Of a stretch of DNA of 64,000 nucleotides, positions 40,944 to 52,400 are shown one piece after another (position 1 is the first letter of the stretch; every line of letters starts with the position of its first letter). Location of the stretch: the NCBI GenBank assembly GCA_016713965.1, contig JADJOC010000007.1:149710-213709 (forward strand). Direction: 5' to 3'. Under the pieces are notes generated by a model. The model saw only the letters and a program-made list of their open reading frames with translations. It was not told the origin of the DNA and searched no databases. Source of the DNA: Chitinophagaceae bacterium (GTDB lineage Bacteria > Bacteroidota > Bacteroidia > Chitinophagales > Chitinophagaceae). The position numbers and the translations under genes were made by a program.

Positions 40944-41720
40944 ATGTTATATAAACTAAAAAAAATTGCACCAGTATATATATTCCTGCTCATCATAATG
41001 ACCGGAAAAATATCCGCACAAACGCCGCAGCAGGTAATGGACGGCATTTACAAAGCATATGACAGCAGCCAATATTTAACTTTCGATGTAAAAATATACT
41101 TACAAAACTGATACAATAAATAATGAATTCACTGATGATGTTTTGGCAGGGTCTTATACCATGGCTGGTAAACGGGCAAAATATAATTTAGGGATATAGA
41201 ATTTATGCAAAACGACAGTTTTTTTTTCTTTCCATTTACCATACAGAAAAATTTATCATAGTGGCTGATCCGGCAAATAAAAATGCCGGTACAGGTTTGC
41301 CCATGAGGGCCCAAATAGATAGCCTGCTAAAAACCTATTCATCATATTATACCATTACCACTTCAAGAACCGAAGAAACAGGCGTAATAAATTTTGCCAG
41401 AGCAAATGAACAGGCACAGTTTGAAAACTTCGCCATCACCTACAATACTGATCAAAAGTTTTTACAAAAAATAGAATATAAGTTTAAAGAAATGGTACAG
41501 CCAGATGATACAACAGCGGCGCAATTAAGGAATAAAACTTTAAGCGTTGAATTTACCAATTACCGTTACGATAACCTGGCAGATGATTTATACGATGAAA
41601 ATAATTATATATTTTTTGAAAACGGCAAATACAAACCGGTAAAAAAAGTATAAAGATTATGCAGGATATTTATTCACGGGCTCAAGTGGTAAAATAATTG
41701 TAATCAAAAAAATTGCACTG
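40944..41720 (+). CDS. LolA-like secreted protein (frameshifted)
   Basis: Start ATG at 40944 (MLYKLKKIAPVYIFLLIIMT, signal peptide, ending GKISAQ). After two small indels near 41095 and 41200 the frame 41261-41653 gives NAGTGLPMRAQIDSLLKTYS and INFARANEQAQFENFAITYN with YKFKEMVQPDDTTAAQLRNK. The pattern of a half barrel closing on a helix resembles the lipoprotein carriers LolA/LolB and similar secreted proteins. The end lies near 41700 and runs into the next start at 41721, probably by overlap (CACTGATGAG). It could help fold or deliver the RHS proteins; that is inference. Confidence 0.55.
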
Positions 41721-43963
41721 ATGAGTAGAATTGTAATATTAATATTGCTTTTATCTGGCTTGCCTGTTATGGCCCAGCCGCTCAACCAAAATAGGTACAG
41801 CCCTGGGCAGCACAGTGTTTTTAAGCAACTGGAATCTGGTTCGCCGCACCTGGTGACATTTAATAGTAAGCTTAATGCCAATCCGTTATTATGGCCATTG
41901 TTGATAAAATACCAAAGAAATTCTTTGGGCCGGCTGCTCAAGCGAAATAACAGGATCAGGTGTACTTTCAGATATGCTGTATAATAAAATTATTGATAGG
42001 CAAATTGACCCTTTTGCTTACATTCAGCAGGTATATAAAAATGAAATAAATTTTTTAAATGCCGCTATTGCAAAAATCAGGTTGGCCCAAAATGCCATAC
42101 AGCAATATCCCGGTTGCTTATGAAAAAGATAGAAGAACTGTTATTATCTCCCACATACAAGCTGCGTTGCTACTCCTGTGCAAAAAACTTGCTGTATTAT
42201 GTGATAAAAAGAAAGAAGCAATGCACAGCTGGGTGCAAAGCCGCATTAAACAGGATGGTAAGGTAGAACGGGATACCGCTTTTGTAAAAATATTCAACAG
42301 CTGCAAAAGAGTGGAAATCAGGTTCAGCGATTCGGTAAAAGCCAAACCCAGGGTTGTTGAGTGGTATAATCCTGATAGCATTAACGTTGTGTATAAAGCA
42401 ATCTTGCAGGTACCACAGTCCAAAATATATTTTTATCATTACAACCAAAATATATTTGACAGCTTGCGCATCAATAAAAAAAATATCCAAAAACTTATTG
42501 ATGAAAAAACCAATGTATTTACACTTTACCAAAACTGGCTGCTGTGGCAACTATACCAGGCAGACAGCATGTATACTATGTTGTATGAATATGCTGCAGG
42601 AAAAAATCAATCAGCGCATAAGCAAAAAGAACAGGTAAAAAAATACCTGGCAGTGTACAATGGCAATATAGACCAGTTGACGCAAACATTGGTTAACAAT
42701 CAAAAAAATATCAGCACAAAGCTGTTTACCCTTACCGGCACGGATTATCATTACTATGAACAATTGATGAAATACAGGATGGAAAATGAGCTGAAGTATG
42801 CAACAAGATGGCAATATAAAGAAGGCCTGGGATTATCTTATCAATATATGGGTGTGCAAACGGCAGGCAATACTTATTACCAGGCTACCGACCACCGTGG
42901 TAATGTAATGGCTGTAGTAACCGATAAAAAAATACAGCACGATGATAATAAAGATGGCATTGTAGATTATTATACAGCCGATGTGGTAAAAGCTACAGAT
43001 TATTCCTCGTTTGGAGCGCCATTGCCCGGCCGCACTTACGAAATTGCAGAATATAAGTATGAGTACAATGGTAAGGAAACAGATAAAGAAACGGGCTACC
43101 AGGATTATGGCATGCGTATGTATGACCCGAACCTGGCGAGGTTTATTAGTGTGGATCCAATTACGAAAGAATATCCACATTACACACCATATTCGTATGC
43201 AGGAAATAAGCCAATAAAATTTATTGATTTGGATGGAGCTGAAGAAACTAAAAATTGGGGTGATTACAATTTTACTGATCTAATGAACTGGGCTTCAAAA
43301 CCAACAAATCCTCTTACCAATAGTTTTTTAAAGATGAAGGTTTTGGCTTATAGCTTGGGTTCTGGCATTAATAGAAATTTTAATCCCATATATTATGGTT
43401 GGGTTCTTACAACAGGCAATGATCCGTCATCAGCTGACTATGGGAAAATGGGTAGAGTAGATGCTGCGGCTAATCTTACGACGATGATTATTTTACACAA
43501 ATCGAACTGTTATTAATAGTGAGTCAACTGCAACATCCAGTGGATTAAACACTATTAAAGCGGTTGAAGAAAATGGTTTTGCTATAGTGCGTGATAGAGT
43601 TGGGAATGAAGCTGGAAGAGCATTTTTAACTCATGGGGAATTGAATACTATAATAAAAACAACAGGAACTGAATTAAAAGGAAGAGGATCTGATGTATTT
43701 AGAACACTCTACGATTTTGTAGGCAAAAATTTTGATGAAGTTACAGCAATAAGAGGCACTTGGAGAACTGGTAAAATGGGTGATAATTTGAAAACTTTTA
43801 ATGAGTTAGTTGGAAAGGGTATGTCATATGAAAAGCTGCTCTAAAGACTTATACTGGTAAAATGGCAGATCGCCTTAAGTTTAATAAAGTTAGCGTAAAG
43901 GTTAACGCAACAGATGCTAACGGCAATGCCACATCTGTAGATGCGATATTTAAAAAAAACTAG
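41721..43963 (+). CDS. RHS-core protein 1 with unrecognised C-terminal toxin domain (frameshifted)
   Basis: Signal peptide MSRIVILILLLSGLPVMAQ; frames 41721-41984, 42059-43516 and 43587-43963 join. The middle is helical. The RHS core is at 42890-43230: YYQATDHRGNVMAVVTDKKI, YKYEYNGKETDKETGYQDYG, MRMYDPNLARFISVDPITKE and YTPYSYAGNKPIKFIDLDGA. Everything after DLDGAEE is the variable tail of about 240 residues: RVDAAANLTTMIILH, then VRDRVGNEAGRAFLTHGELN, TAIRGTWRTGKMGDNLKTFN, ALKTYTGKMADRLKFNKVSV and VDAIFKKN. I do not recognise the toxin fold. The stop at 43961-43963 is followed 15 bases later by a small gene, as expected for immunity. Confidence 0.72.
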
Positions 43964-43977
43964 ATTAATTATATATT

Positions 43978-44231
43978 ATGATAGAACTAGAAGAAAAACA
44001 TTTTAAGGAACTAGGTTTTGTAAATTTTGTACCACTTCATAAAGCTGATTATGATGGAATAAAAAGATTAGCGTGGATGCAAGTTTTTGATAATGAAATT
44101 ATAACAATTAGGATAACACATGTTAATAATGATTGGATTATCGATTATGTAAGCCCTGAAAAATATAATTCAAAATATTAACTATTGAAGATGCCTTAAA
44201 GTTTATAACAAAAGTTCAAGAAGAAGAGTAG
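43978..44231 (+). CDS. Candidate immunity protein 1 (frameshifted)
   Basis: A small acidic protein, MIELEEKHFKELGFVNFVPL then KRLAWMQVFDNEIITIRITH. As read it stops at 44181, but one A added to the AAAA at about 44172 gives NSKILTIEDALKFITKVQEE and a stop at 44231, making about 84 residues. Position directly after the toxin tail is the main evidence. It has no signal peptide, so it would protect in the cytoplasm. Confidence 0.6.
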
Positions 44232-44244
44232 GTAACCCATACCA

Positions 44245-44391
44245 GCGCAAGTATGCAGGGCGGAAAAGTGCGGAAGGGTACTTGTGCCATATAAAAGTTG
44301 TTTGAAATAAAAAAGTTGTAGCATCGTAAATATTGTAGTATACGATTGGCACAAGTACGCTAAGCTATCAAGCCATGCTGCATACTTGCGC
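44245..44391. repeat. Nested inverted repeats between toxin cassettes
   Basis: The outer arms GCGCAAGTATGCA (44245-44257) and TGCATACTTGCGC (44379-44391) are perfect over 13 bases. The inner arms GTACTTGTGCCA (44278-44289) and TGGCACAAGTAC (44347-44358) are perfect over 12 bases. The centre is AT-rich. Together they form a 147-base structure exactly between the first immunity gene and the orphan toxin tail. Confidence 0.8.
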
Positions 44392-44555
44392 CGATATAGG
44401 GGAAGTACATCAGGCTTTACAAATGCACGTCAAGTTTTAGCAAGAGACATTTTTGAATTAAGACGTATATATGGTTCACAAGAAATTCCAAATAGTTCAC
44501 TTCAACAATTAATAAAAATGAACAAAACAATGTACCTAATTCATTTACAAAATAA
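44380..44555 (+). pseudogene. Orphan RHS toxin C-terminus
   Basis: A start-less fragment reads RRYRGSTSGFTNARQVLARD, IFELRRIYGSQEIPNSSLQQ and LIKMNEQNNVPNSFTK with one frameshift near 44515, stopping at 44555. The pattern NARQLLARDI-ELRR-Y matches short C-terminal tails I have seen on RHS proteins of Bacteroidota, with no assigned activity. It has no RHS core of its own, so it is a displaced cassette that could be reconnected to an RHS gene by recombination. It is followed four bases later by the next immunity-like gene. Confidence 0.55.
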
Positions 44556-44559
44556 AATT

Positions 44560-44891
44560 ATGAAAGCAATAGAATTTATAGAAGGACTTAAAAAAGAGTT
44601 ATTGATAATGAATTTCTGATTTACCAAAATTTATTAGAATCTTCCGAGGCTAAAGATCCAATTTGGAAAGAAATACTGCCTATTTATAATAATTTAACAA
44701 AAGAACAAAAAATATCTTTTTTAAAATTCTTACGATTAATTGGAGTAAATACGGTTTCACACATATTAGGAATATTAGATGGATCCACATTTTTAAATGA
44801 AAAACAAGAAAATTTCAGACTTATAACAGAATCAAACGGGGAAATAATTAATGAAGATTTGCAAGATATATTTTTAGAAATGGAAGAGTAG
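44560..44891 (+). CDS. Candidate immunity protein 2 (frameshifted)
   Basis: Start ATG at 44560 (MKAIEFIEGLKK). A one-base shift near 44597 joins VIDNEFLIYQNLLESSEAKD, FLKFLRLIGVNTVSHILGIL and DGSTFLNEKQENFRLITESN, with acidic end LQDIFLEMEE. About 110 residues, cytoplasmic and acidic, helical. It is paired with the orphan toxin tail just before it. The stop is followed by TAGCCCATACC, which resembles the bases after immunity gene 1. Confidence 0.58.
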
Positions 44892-44933
44892 CCCATACCG
44901 GGTACTTTCACTTTATAAATTAGAACTATGATT

Positions 44934-45386
44934 ATGAAATATGAAAATGAAGTTTATGATAAAATAGATTTGGTTAATTCTGTTTTAGAGAATTTAAATG
45001 TCGCCTCTTTAGAAACCAATAGAGACTTTATTATTGATAAATCTTATTATCAAGAGCATTATGTAAAGTTTTTATTGCAAAAACCTAATTGTATTGAATT
45101 ACAGTTAATTTTTATAAACAATGCCATACAAATAAATATAGATAGAACTAATGAAACCTTCGAATGGTCTGATAAGCAAATCCAAAAAAACATTAATGAG
45201 GTGAAAGGCTTTATCAAGATGCTTTTTACAAGCACCATTAAAGTAGAATATTGTGGCTTCAATTATACCAAAATATATTTTTATGATGTTAGTGGAAACT
45301 GTGTTAAAAATTTAAAATATGTAACAGGATTATATTTAAAGTTTGGATGTAAAATAAAAGAATACAAGCCAATTTATAGTAAATGA
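44934..45386 (+). CDS. Candidate immunity protein 3
   Basis: A 150-residue intact frame (MKYENEVYDKIDLVNSVLEN, then HYVKFLLQKPNCIELQLIFI, FNYTKIYFYDVSGNCVKNLK). A second start six bases upstream is possible. No signal peptide and no motif I recognise. It lies between the orphan cassette and the second RHS gene without a toxin partner, as is usual for leftover immunity genes that protect against kin toxins. Confidence 0.5.
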   Translation: MKYENEVYDKIDLVNSVLENLNVASLETNRDFIIDKSYYQEHYVKFLLQKPNCIELQLIFINNAIQINIDRTNETFEWSDKQIQKNINEVKGFIKMLFTSTIKVEYCGFNYTKIYFYDVSGNCVKNLKYVTGLYLKFGCKIKEYKPIYSK

Positions 45387-45524
45387 AACTACTGTTGAAA
45401 TTATTATTTTTCAAATTAATATATTTATAATAAAGACAGTATAATAAAAAAAGTTTATCGAAAAGGAATTTTGCAGTACTAACAGAAAATAAAAAGTAGT
45501 TGTGTTAATATTAAATAATTGTTT

Positions 45525-47717
45525 ATGAAGTTAAGAAGTAAAAATATCATCCGTTTTATTATTGTGATGATATTGCAATGCATAGGTTACCTGCCCTCAT
45601 TCGCTGCCAATGATCCGACATTGACGCAGCCTTTACTAGGCAGCAGCGGGCAGGTATTTGTTAATGCCACTTCTACGGTTACTGACCAGCCTAACCCGTT
45701 TTTAACCATAGAACACACACACATCATTAATAACATGGTGTCGGCAGGTATTGAAGAAGAAAGCAAATTTTTTATTCCATCTGATTTTAAAGCTACCATT
45801 AAGCTGCATATCATTACCTACAACCAAAAATTGCAAATAGATGAAGAAAGCGATAAAGAATTTACTATTGATTATACAAAGGCTGAAGGAACAAAATATA
45901 ACGGGAACCAATACCTCTATTTGAAAAATGCGTACCAGGTAAAAGTAACCATTACTGCCATCGAAAAAAATGTTGACTGGGATGTTACCAAAGTTTTAAG
46001 AATAGATAATACCCTTACCGCTACCCGTGATTATGTGTTTGATTGCTTTGCAGGCATCAAAGGTTTAACCACCGTATTGGATAATGGAAATAATGAATTG
46101 ACTGCCAGCTGGCAGGATCCGCACACCGGCCTTACCGAGTACGACCTGGAGTGGGCATGGGTAGATGAAAGTGCCCTGGCAAGCTACCAGGATAACAACC
46201 AGTTTACAGCAGAAAAAATATTTAATAATAATGCCACCCGTGTTACCATCAGTAATGTTGCTTACAATATTCCTTTATTGTACGATGGCCAGGGGCGTTT
46301 GTTCGTAAGAGTTAGACCGGCGCAAATTAAGCATGATGGCCAGCGCATCGAAGGCGCATGGACCTGGCAAAATGCAGGACAGCCCGTATATTTCAGTTAT
46401 AACGGCCACGAAAATTTTTTAAACTGGCAGGCCAGCACTTCTTTTGCCGAAGAAGGCAAAAGAAAATCCGTAGTGCAATATTTTGATGGCAAACTTCGTA
46501 ACCGCCAAACTGTTACCAAAGACAACAGTACCAATACCACCGCACTAGCAGAATCTTTTTATGATTACCAGGGTCGGCCTGTGATTCAGGTGTTGCCTGC
46601 ACCTACGCTTAATTCGATTATCCGATACTCAAAAAATTTTAATAAAGCCATTAATTTTTCCGGTTACCCTAAATGGGCTTATGACAAGCTAGTGCCAAAT
46701 ATGGGCATTTGTGCCAACCCGGCCCAGGCTCTTGACAATACTACCGGAACTTCCCAATATTATTCGCCCAATAATGAAAAAGCAAAATTACCAGGCAACA
46801 ATCCTGATAAATATATTCCTGATGCAGAAGGTTATCCTTTTACAGAAACCCGTTTTACGCCTGATGGTAGAGTGGCAGCGCAGGGTGGAGTGGGAGCCAG
46901 TCACCAATTAGGCAGCAATCATGAAACAAAATATATTTACGAAGCGCCAGATCAAAAAGAACTGGACGCCCTCTTTGGCACCGATGCCGGCTATGCCCCG
47001 CATTATTTTAAAAATTTTGTAAAAGATGCCAATGGCCAATACAGTGTAAGCTACACCGATATGCATGGCAGAACAGTAGCTACTGCATTGGCAGGTAATA
47101 CCCCCGAAAACCTGGATGCGTTGCCAAGCTTTAATTCGGAAAGCTTTACCAAGCAATTAATTGATGAGCAAACCAATACCATAAGCGGCACCTCTATCCT
47201 TACTACAAAGGCGCTTGCAGTACCCAAAGCGGGTTTATACAAATTCAATTATGAATTAAATCCGGATCAGTTTAAGCTCTTAAATTGCAATAAAGCAGAA
47301 ATATGTTATGATTGCCTGTACAATTTAAAAATCACGATTACTTCTGATTGCAACACCGATGGTTTTCCTTATGTAGTTACAGACAGCAACTTTACCTTAA
47401 ATGGAAAACTGGATGGCTTGCAGTGTAACGGTAACGGTAAAACGACGGGGTTTTTTAGTAAAGATTTTGAAGTGCAACTGCCTGAAGGAGGTTATACCAT
47501 CAGCAAAGTGCTTACTTTAAGCGATAGTGCCAAAAATATTTACAAAGAGGTTTTTGTAGCCAACAATACCTGTAAAACCTTCCAGGATTTTTATGATACC
47601 GAATATAAATTACTGGTTGAGAAAAGCAACTGCGAACTTACCTGCGAAAGCTGTAAAGAAAGCATAGGGGTAGACCTGGCCGCTTTACCCAGAAATTTAT
47701 TGAACAATCAGGCATGA
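45525..47717 (+). CDS. RHS protein 2, N-terminal part
   Basis: First piece of a protein of about 3,200 residues that ends at 55182. Start ATG at 45525; signal peptide SKNIIRFIIVMILQCIGYLP. A fibronectin-type segment (TVLDNGNNELTASWQDPHTG, LTEYDLEWAWVDESALASYQ) lies around residues 180-290. The DUF6443-like/RHS entry domain follows: RKSVVQYFDGKLRNRQTVTK and SFYDYQGRPVIQVLPAPTLN. Later YSVSYTDMHGRTVATALAGN is a YD-type unit, and a Cys-rich part (CNKAEICYDCLYNLKITITS, CELTCESCKESIG) follows. The frame is lost at 47717. Confidence 0.7.
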   Translation: MKLRSKNIIRFIIVMILQCIGYLPSFAANDPTLTQPLLGSSGQVFVNATSTVTDQPNPFLTIEHTHIINNMVSAGIEEESKFFIPSDFKATIKLHIITYNQKLQIDEESDKEFTIDYTKAEGTKYNGNQYLYLKNAYQVKVTITAIEKNVDWDVTKVLRIDNTLTATRDYVFDCFAGIKGLTTVLDNGNNELTASWQDPHTGLTEYDLEWAWVDESALASYQDNNQFTAEKIFNNNATRVTISNVAYNIPLLYDGQGRLFVRVRPAQIKHDGQRIEGAWTWQNAGQPVYFSYNGHENFLNWQASTSFAEEGKRKSVVQYFDGKLRNRQTVTKDNSTNTTALAESFYDYQGRPVIQVLPAPTLNSIIRYSKNFNKAINFSGYPKWAYDKLVPNMGICANPAQALDNTTGTSQYYSPNNEKAKLPGNNPDKYIPDAEGYPFTETRFTPDGRVAAQGGVGASHQLGSNHETKYIYEAPDQKELDALFGTDAGYAPHYFKNFVKDANGQYSVSYTDMHGRTVATALAGNTPENLDALPSFNSESFTKQLIDEQTNTISGTSILTTKALAVPKAGLYKFNYELNPDQFKLLNCNKAEICYDCLYNLKITITSDCNTDGFPYVVTDSNFTLNGKLDGLQCNGNGKTTGFFSKDFEVQLPEGGYTISKVLTLSDSAKNIYKEVFVANNTCKTFQDFYDTEYKLLVEKSNCELTCESCKESIGVDLAALPRNLLNNQA

Positions 47718-47849
47718 AAGAGCCACTGCCGGATGATATAAAAAATCCAGATCAAGACTGCTTACCAGGATGCATTAAAGAATTGCGACCGCATTTGCTA
47801 CCCGGACAATTCAGATGGGCTTGATGTAACAAATAGTATCCGCCAGATT

Positions 47850-49395
47850 ATGCTAATGGATATGACACCACCTTATGGCCAATATGCCAAACTCGCAGAA
47901 AATGAAAAAGCTTTTAACATTTTTGGCCCGAGTACTGATAATAATAATTTGATCCCCTACCAAAACCCTTCGGCGCCCTACAAAGATGAATTTGGCGTGG
48001 AGGAAAAAGAAAATCCGGCTAAATTATCCAAAGATGAATTTGTAAATCAATTTCAACCCTCTTGGGCAGAGCAATTGTTGCCTTATCATCCTGAATATTG
48101 CAAACTACAATATACACTTGGGAAACTTGCCGACACTTACCAGTTTGAAGCTGATTTAAGCAAAACCAATACCTGGGCAGATGCTCAAAATGCTCAATTT
48201 ACCACTGTCGTTAATAATGTTATAAACCTCATCAATAAAGACCCTTTCTTTAGCGGTGCTGGCGCTGGATATAAAATGGGATGCTGCAAAAATGGCTGTT
48301 TATGCTGCCACAAAAAAAGTTAAAGAAGGCTGTCCCCCACCTTTCCTTCCCACCAGTTTTTCCATGTGGCAATTGGCACAGTCTTCCGTATTTTGCAGAA
48401 ACCTTTCTGATGTGGGTTGTGCTGCCAGTCCACAAAACCAATGTTTGCTCAATACACCAAAGCTTCCCTCTGCTAATATCAATGGCTGCAACACCGATTG
48501 GGATATGGCCTGGAAGAATTTCCGTTCCTTGTATTTAACCGAACGTAAAAAAATTATTTCACAATATTTACTTGATGCCTGTAGCCAAAAAAATGATGAT
48601 GTTATTAAAGATGAAAAATACCAGCTTCGCTTTATTGACTACAACAATATTGATTATAATAAATTAGATGATGATAACAATGATTTGAACACCTTTTTTG
48701 ACCAATTGGGCAAAGGTGATGAACTGGCCATAAATACAGCAAAAGAATTGGCAGCAGAGCAGTACGATGCTACCTGCAAAGGCTATGCCGATAGTTGGAT
48801 TGCCCAACTAGAGCAGTGCCCTTCTATTGGCGCTATTAGTAAAGATGACTCTACTTGGTTGGTAACCCGCCTGGTGCAAATTTGTACCACAGGATCGGAT
48901 GAAAACCATTACCTCGGTTCTTCTAGCATTAAGCCAGGCGATGACCCCATTAATGATAAAGGGAACCTATATACGCAGTTTCCAGATGTAATAAAACTTT
49001 TCTTACAAAATAAAGGGATTGCTATTGAGGCTTTATGCCATCCTTATTTAATTACCGCTCCAGCACCCTATGATAAACAAGCCGCTGTTACCGATCAACA
49101 AGTAATCACCAAGCCAGACAGTTGCCAATGCGACCGTCTTAGCAATTTGGAAGCAGAACGTGTAAAAGCTGCATACGCAGGCAACCTTAGCACTTATCTG
49201 CAATTTAAATACGGTACTAGCATTACGCAAGGCGCTATTGATACTTTATTTGCTTTATGTACAGGCCAATACGAGTGCATATTTTTACCAGCACCTATTG
49301 TATTGCCTCCGGTTTTGCAATGCAATACACCAGTAAAAACCTGTATCACTTGCGAAGAATACCAACAAATAAAAATGATTTTTTGTTGCTTTTAA
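47850..49395 (+). CDS. RHS protein 2, Cys-rich middle part
   Basis: Frames 47850-48323 and 48256-49395 join near 48280 (DPFFSGAG, then LALDIKWDAAKMAVYAATKK). Contents: SKDEFVNQFQPSWAEQLLPY, HPEYCKLQYTLGKLADTYQF, CPPPFLPTSFSMWQLAQSSV, and many Cys such as CDRLSNLEAERVKAAYAG and CNTPVKTCITCEEYQQIK. It is the linker type found between the entry domain and the YD repeats of such Bacteroidota proteins, with Cys pairs probably forming disulfides outside the cell. No enzymatic motif seen. Confidence 0.62.
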
Positions 49396-49441
49396 CCAGC
49401 AGGCACCAATTGCCAATCCACAAACGCAGGAAGAAATTGAT

Positions 49442-52400
49442 TTGAACATTGCTTTTGAACATTTTGCCAATTTTACAACAGGCTTTGGCAAAAGCTGGCA
49501 AGATTATGTGGCTTTTGAAAAGCAATGTACTGGTGGAAATACTATTTATTTAAATTTAAAAATGTTTTTAAGCGGTGCTTATGCCGATAAAAATCTTTTA
49601 ATGAGGGATGATTTAAGAAATTATAATTTGCTGCCGCTTAGCGACCCTTATTTTAGTGACCCATTGTTGGTAGCTAATTATTTTCCAAAATCTAATCATA
49701 AAGCAACAAAGGTAACGGCACCAATGTTTGCAGACAAAGGCGATCAATCTATTGTGGATTGGGTATGGATACAATTGCATGACAGTAAAGATTCTTGTAA
49801 AATATTAGCCACCCACACAGGGCTTTTGCAAAAAGATGGTTTCGTAATTAATACAGATGGCAGTGCATTAAGTTTTACCAATATGCCCAATGGCCAATAT
49901 TACGTGAGTGTACGCCATAGGAACCATTTGGGAGTAATGACGAAAACGCCTGTAAACATTAGTAATGGCGATATTACTTCTATAGATTTTACAGATATCA
50001 ATACCGAAACTTTTGGTACCAATGCGCAATATATCTTAAATAATAAAGCCATGCTTTGGGGAGGCGATGGCAATGCCAATGGAGTTGTAAGATTTAATGG
50101 CGGATTAAATGATAAGGATTATTTATTGCTCCATTGTTTAGGCGGGGATGCCATAAAAGTTCTTATTCTGGTGTACAACAATGGGGATTATAATATGAAC
50201 GGATTGGTAAATTACAATGGTGGTACAAATGATAAAGATTTTTTACTAGCTAGTATGCTTAAAAGTGATGCTGCTGCTTCTATAAAAGAGCAAAGGCCTT
50301 GTAGCAAAACAGCATTTAGTAAAGTTGGTTTATTAAGACTCAAAATGTTTTTAGGCGGTGCCTACGACAGCCAAACAGGTTTAATGCGGGATGATTTAAG
50401 AACCCAAAAATTGCTACCCTACAATGACCCTTATTTTACAGATCCGCTATTGGCAACAAAATATTTTCCTTCGGCTTATCACAAACCAATAGAGGCCAGC
50501 CCATTGATGTTTGAAGACAAATTTAACCAAACTAAAGAGCAGGCTATTGTTGACTGGGTATGGGTACAATTGCACGACAGCAAAGATTCCTGCAAAATTA
50601 TATCCACACAAAGTGGTTTAGTACTTAGAAATGGCGATGTTATTGCTGTAAATGGCAGTACTGAATTAACCTTTCCTAATCTGGAAAATGGAAATTACTT
50701 TGTAAGTGTAAGGCACCGCAATCATATTGGCGCCATGACCAAAGTGCCAATACAAATCAATAATATTGGTTCCGCTTCTGTAGATTTTACAAATATTAAT
50801 ACGGAAACATTTGGTGCAGATGCACAAAAAATATATCCCAATAATGTAAAAGCACTTTGGGGAGGTAATACCAATGCCAATAAACTTATAACTTATAATG
50901 GGAATAATAATGACAGGGAATATATACTAAATTGCCTAAACGGAGATCCGGCTGCAGTGCTTAATAATGTATATAGCACATGTGATGTTAATATGAATGG
51001 GTTAGTAAGTTATAATTTTCCTGCTAATGACGCACAGGAGATATTAGCCAACCTTGATAACAATCCCTTTGGTTCAAGAATAGAGCAAATTCCCTTTTGC
51101 GCAATATTGGATAACAATAATTTTGAAGCCGATTGCAACAGCTTACAACAAACCATTGCTGATTACTACAACAGTAAGTTTAATATTTTTCATGACCAGG
51201 ATAATGTGGAAAAAGGAGTGTTTTTTTTGGGCAATAACTATACAGGTAAAGATTGGACCAAGTTTAGCCTAAAAGATTTTATCAAAGACGGTTATTTTGG
51301 AGATTTACCCGACACGGTAATTACAGGAAGGAATTTTTCCTTCGGGTATAATTTACCCATGTGTACAGGCAACCCCATTACTTTTGAAACCCGGCTAAAG
51401 CTGGAAAAGATTAATCTGTTGAATAATGATGCCGGGGAGATCTTTATTACCTTAAATACTGATAAAGGGAAATTTGCTCCTGTATTCAACCATTCTTACA
51501 GCCATTATTCCGGTTTTGTTTATCCCAAAAATAAGTTGGGAATAAAAGAAATGGTCCATAAATTTAACCAGTGGGATACAATAAAAATAGTGATGCGGGT
51601 CGACACCGGCTTTGTATTTATCAATAATCAACAGGTAGGCTACTATGATTTTGAGCCTGATATGGATTTCTCTAGGCTGAACAGTTATGCCTTTTCTATG
51701 ACTAGGGATTTTCAGGTAGATTGGGTAAAAATATATAATGATAAGGGAACTTTACAATACCAGGAAGATTTTGAGGATTACTCCAATTTTACCAAAGTTC
51801 CTTATGATTTTGTATGTAATAATATCACCTGCAAAACAGGAGGGGCATTTGCGGATTTTTTCAATAATAAATGGGGAACAAATTATAGTTATGAAGAGAT
51901 TGTAGGCCTATACAAAAAACAGTGTGCAATTTTACTGGAATCCTGTAAGCCGAATGACACGCCGCCACCCATGCTTTGCGGCCTAAATGAACCAACCTTT
52001 AAACCTTTGCCATTCGAGGAAGACCCTTGCAAAGATTTACCAAAAATGGCTTACACAGCAGCAGAAGAAAAATGGGAACTGTACAAGGACAGCATACAAA
52101 ATGTATTTGATACCGCTTACTACAACAAATGCATGAAGGCAAAAGATATGGAAAGCCTTAAAGTAACCTATACCAACAGCGAGTACCATTACACGTTATA
52201 CTATTACGACCAAGCAGGCAACCTGGTAAAAACCGTACCGCCGGCAGGCGTAGATGCAAAACATGGCGATGAGATCTTTTTACAGCAGGTAGCTACAGCA
52301 AGGCTTAACGTGAAGAAAGGCCAGGCGGAGGCTTTAAATAAAGTAGTGCCCGGGCATACTTTGGTAACCGATTACCGCTACAATACATTGAACCAGGTAG

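Noticed and set aside
44245..44391. Integron attC site
   Set aside because: The nested arms look similar, but there is no GTTRRRY core and no integron integrase in view.
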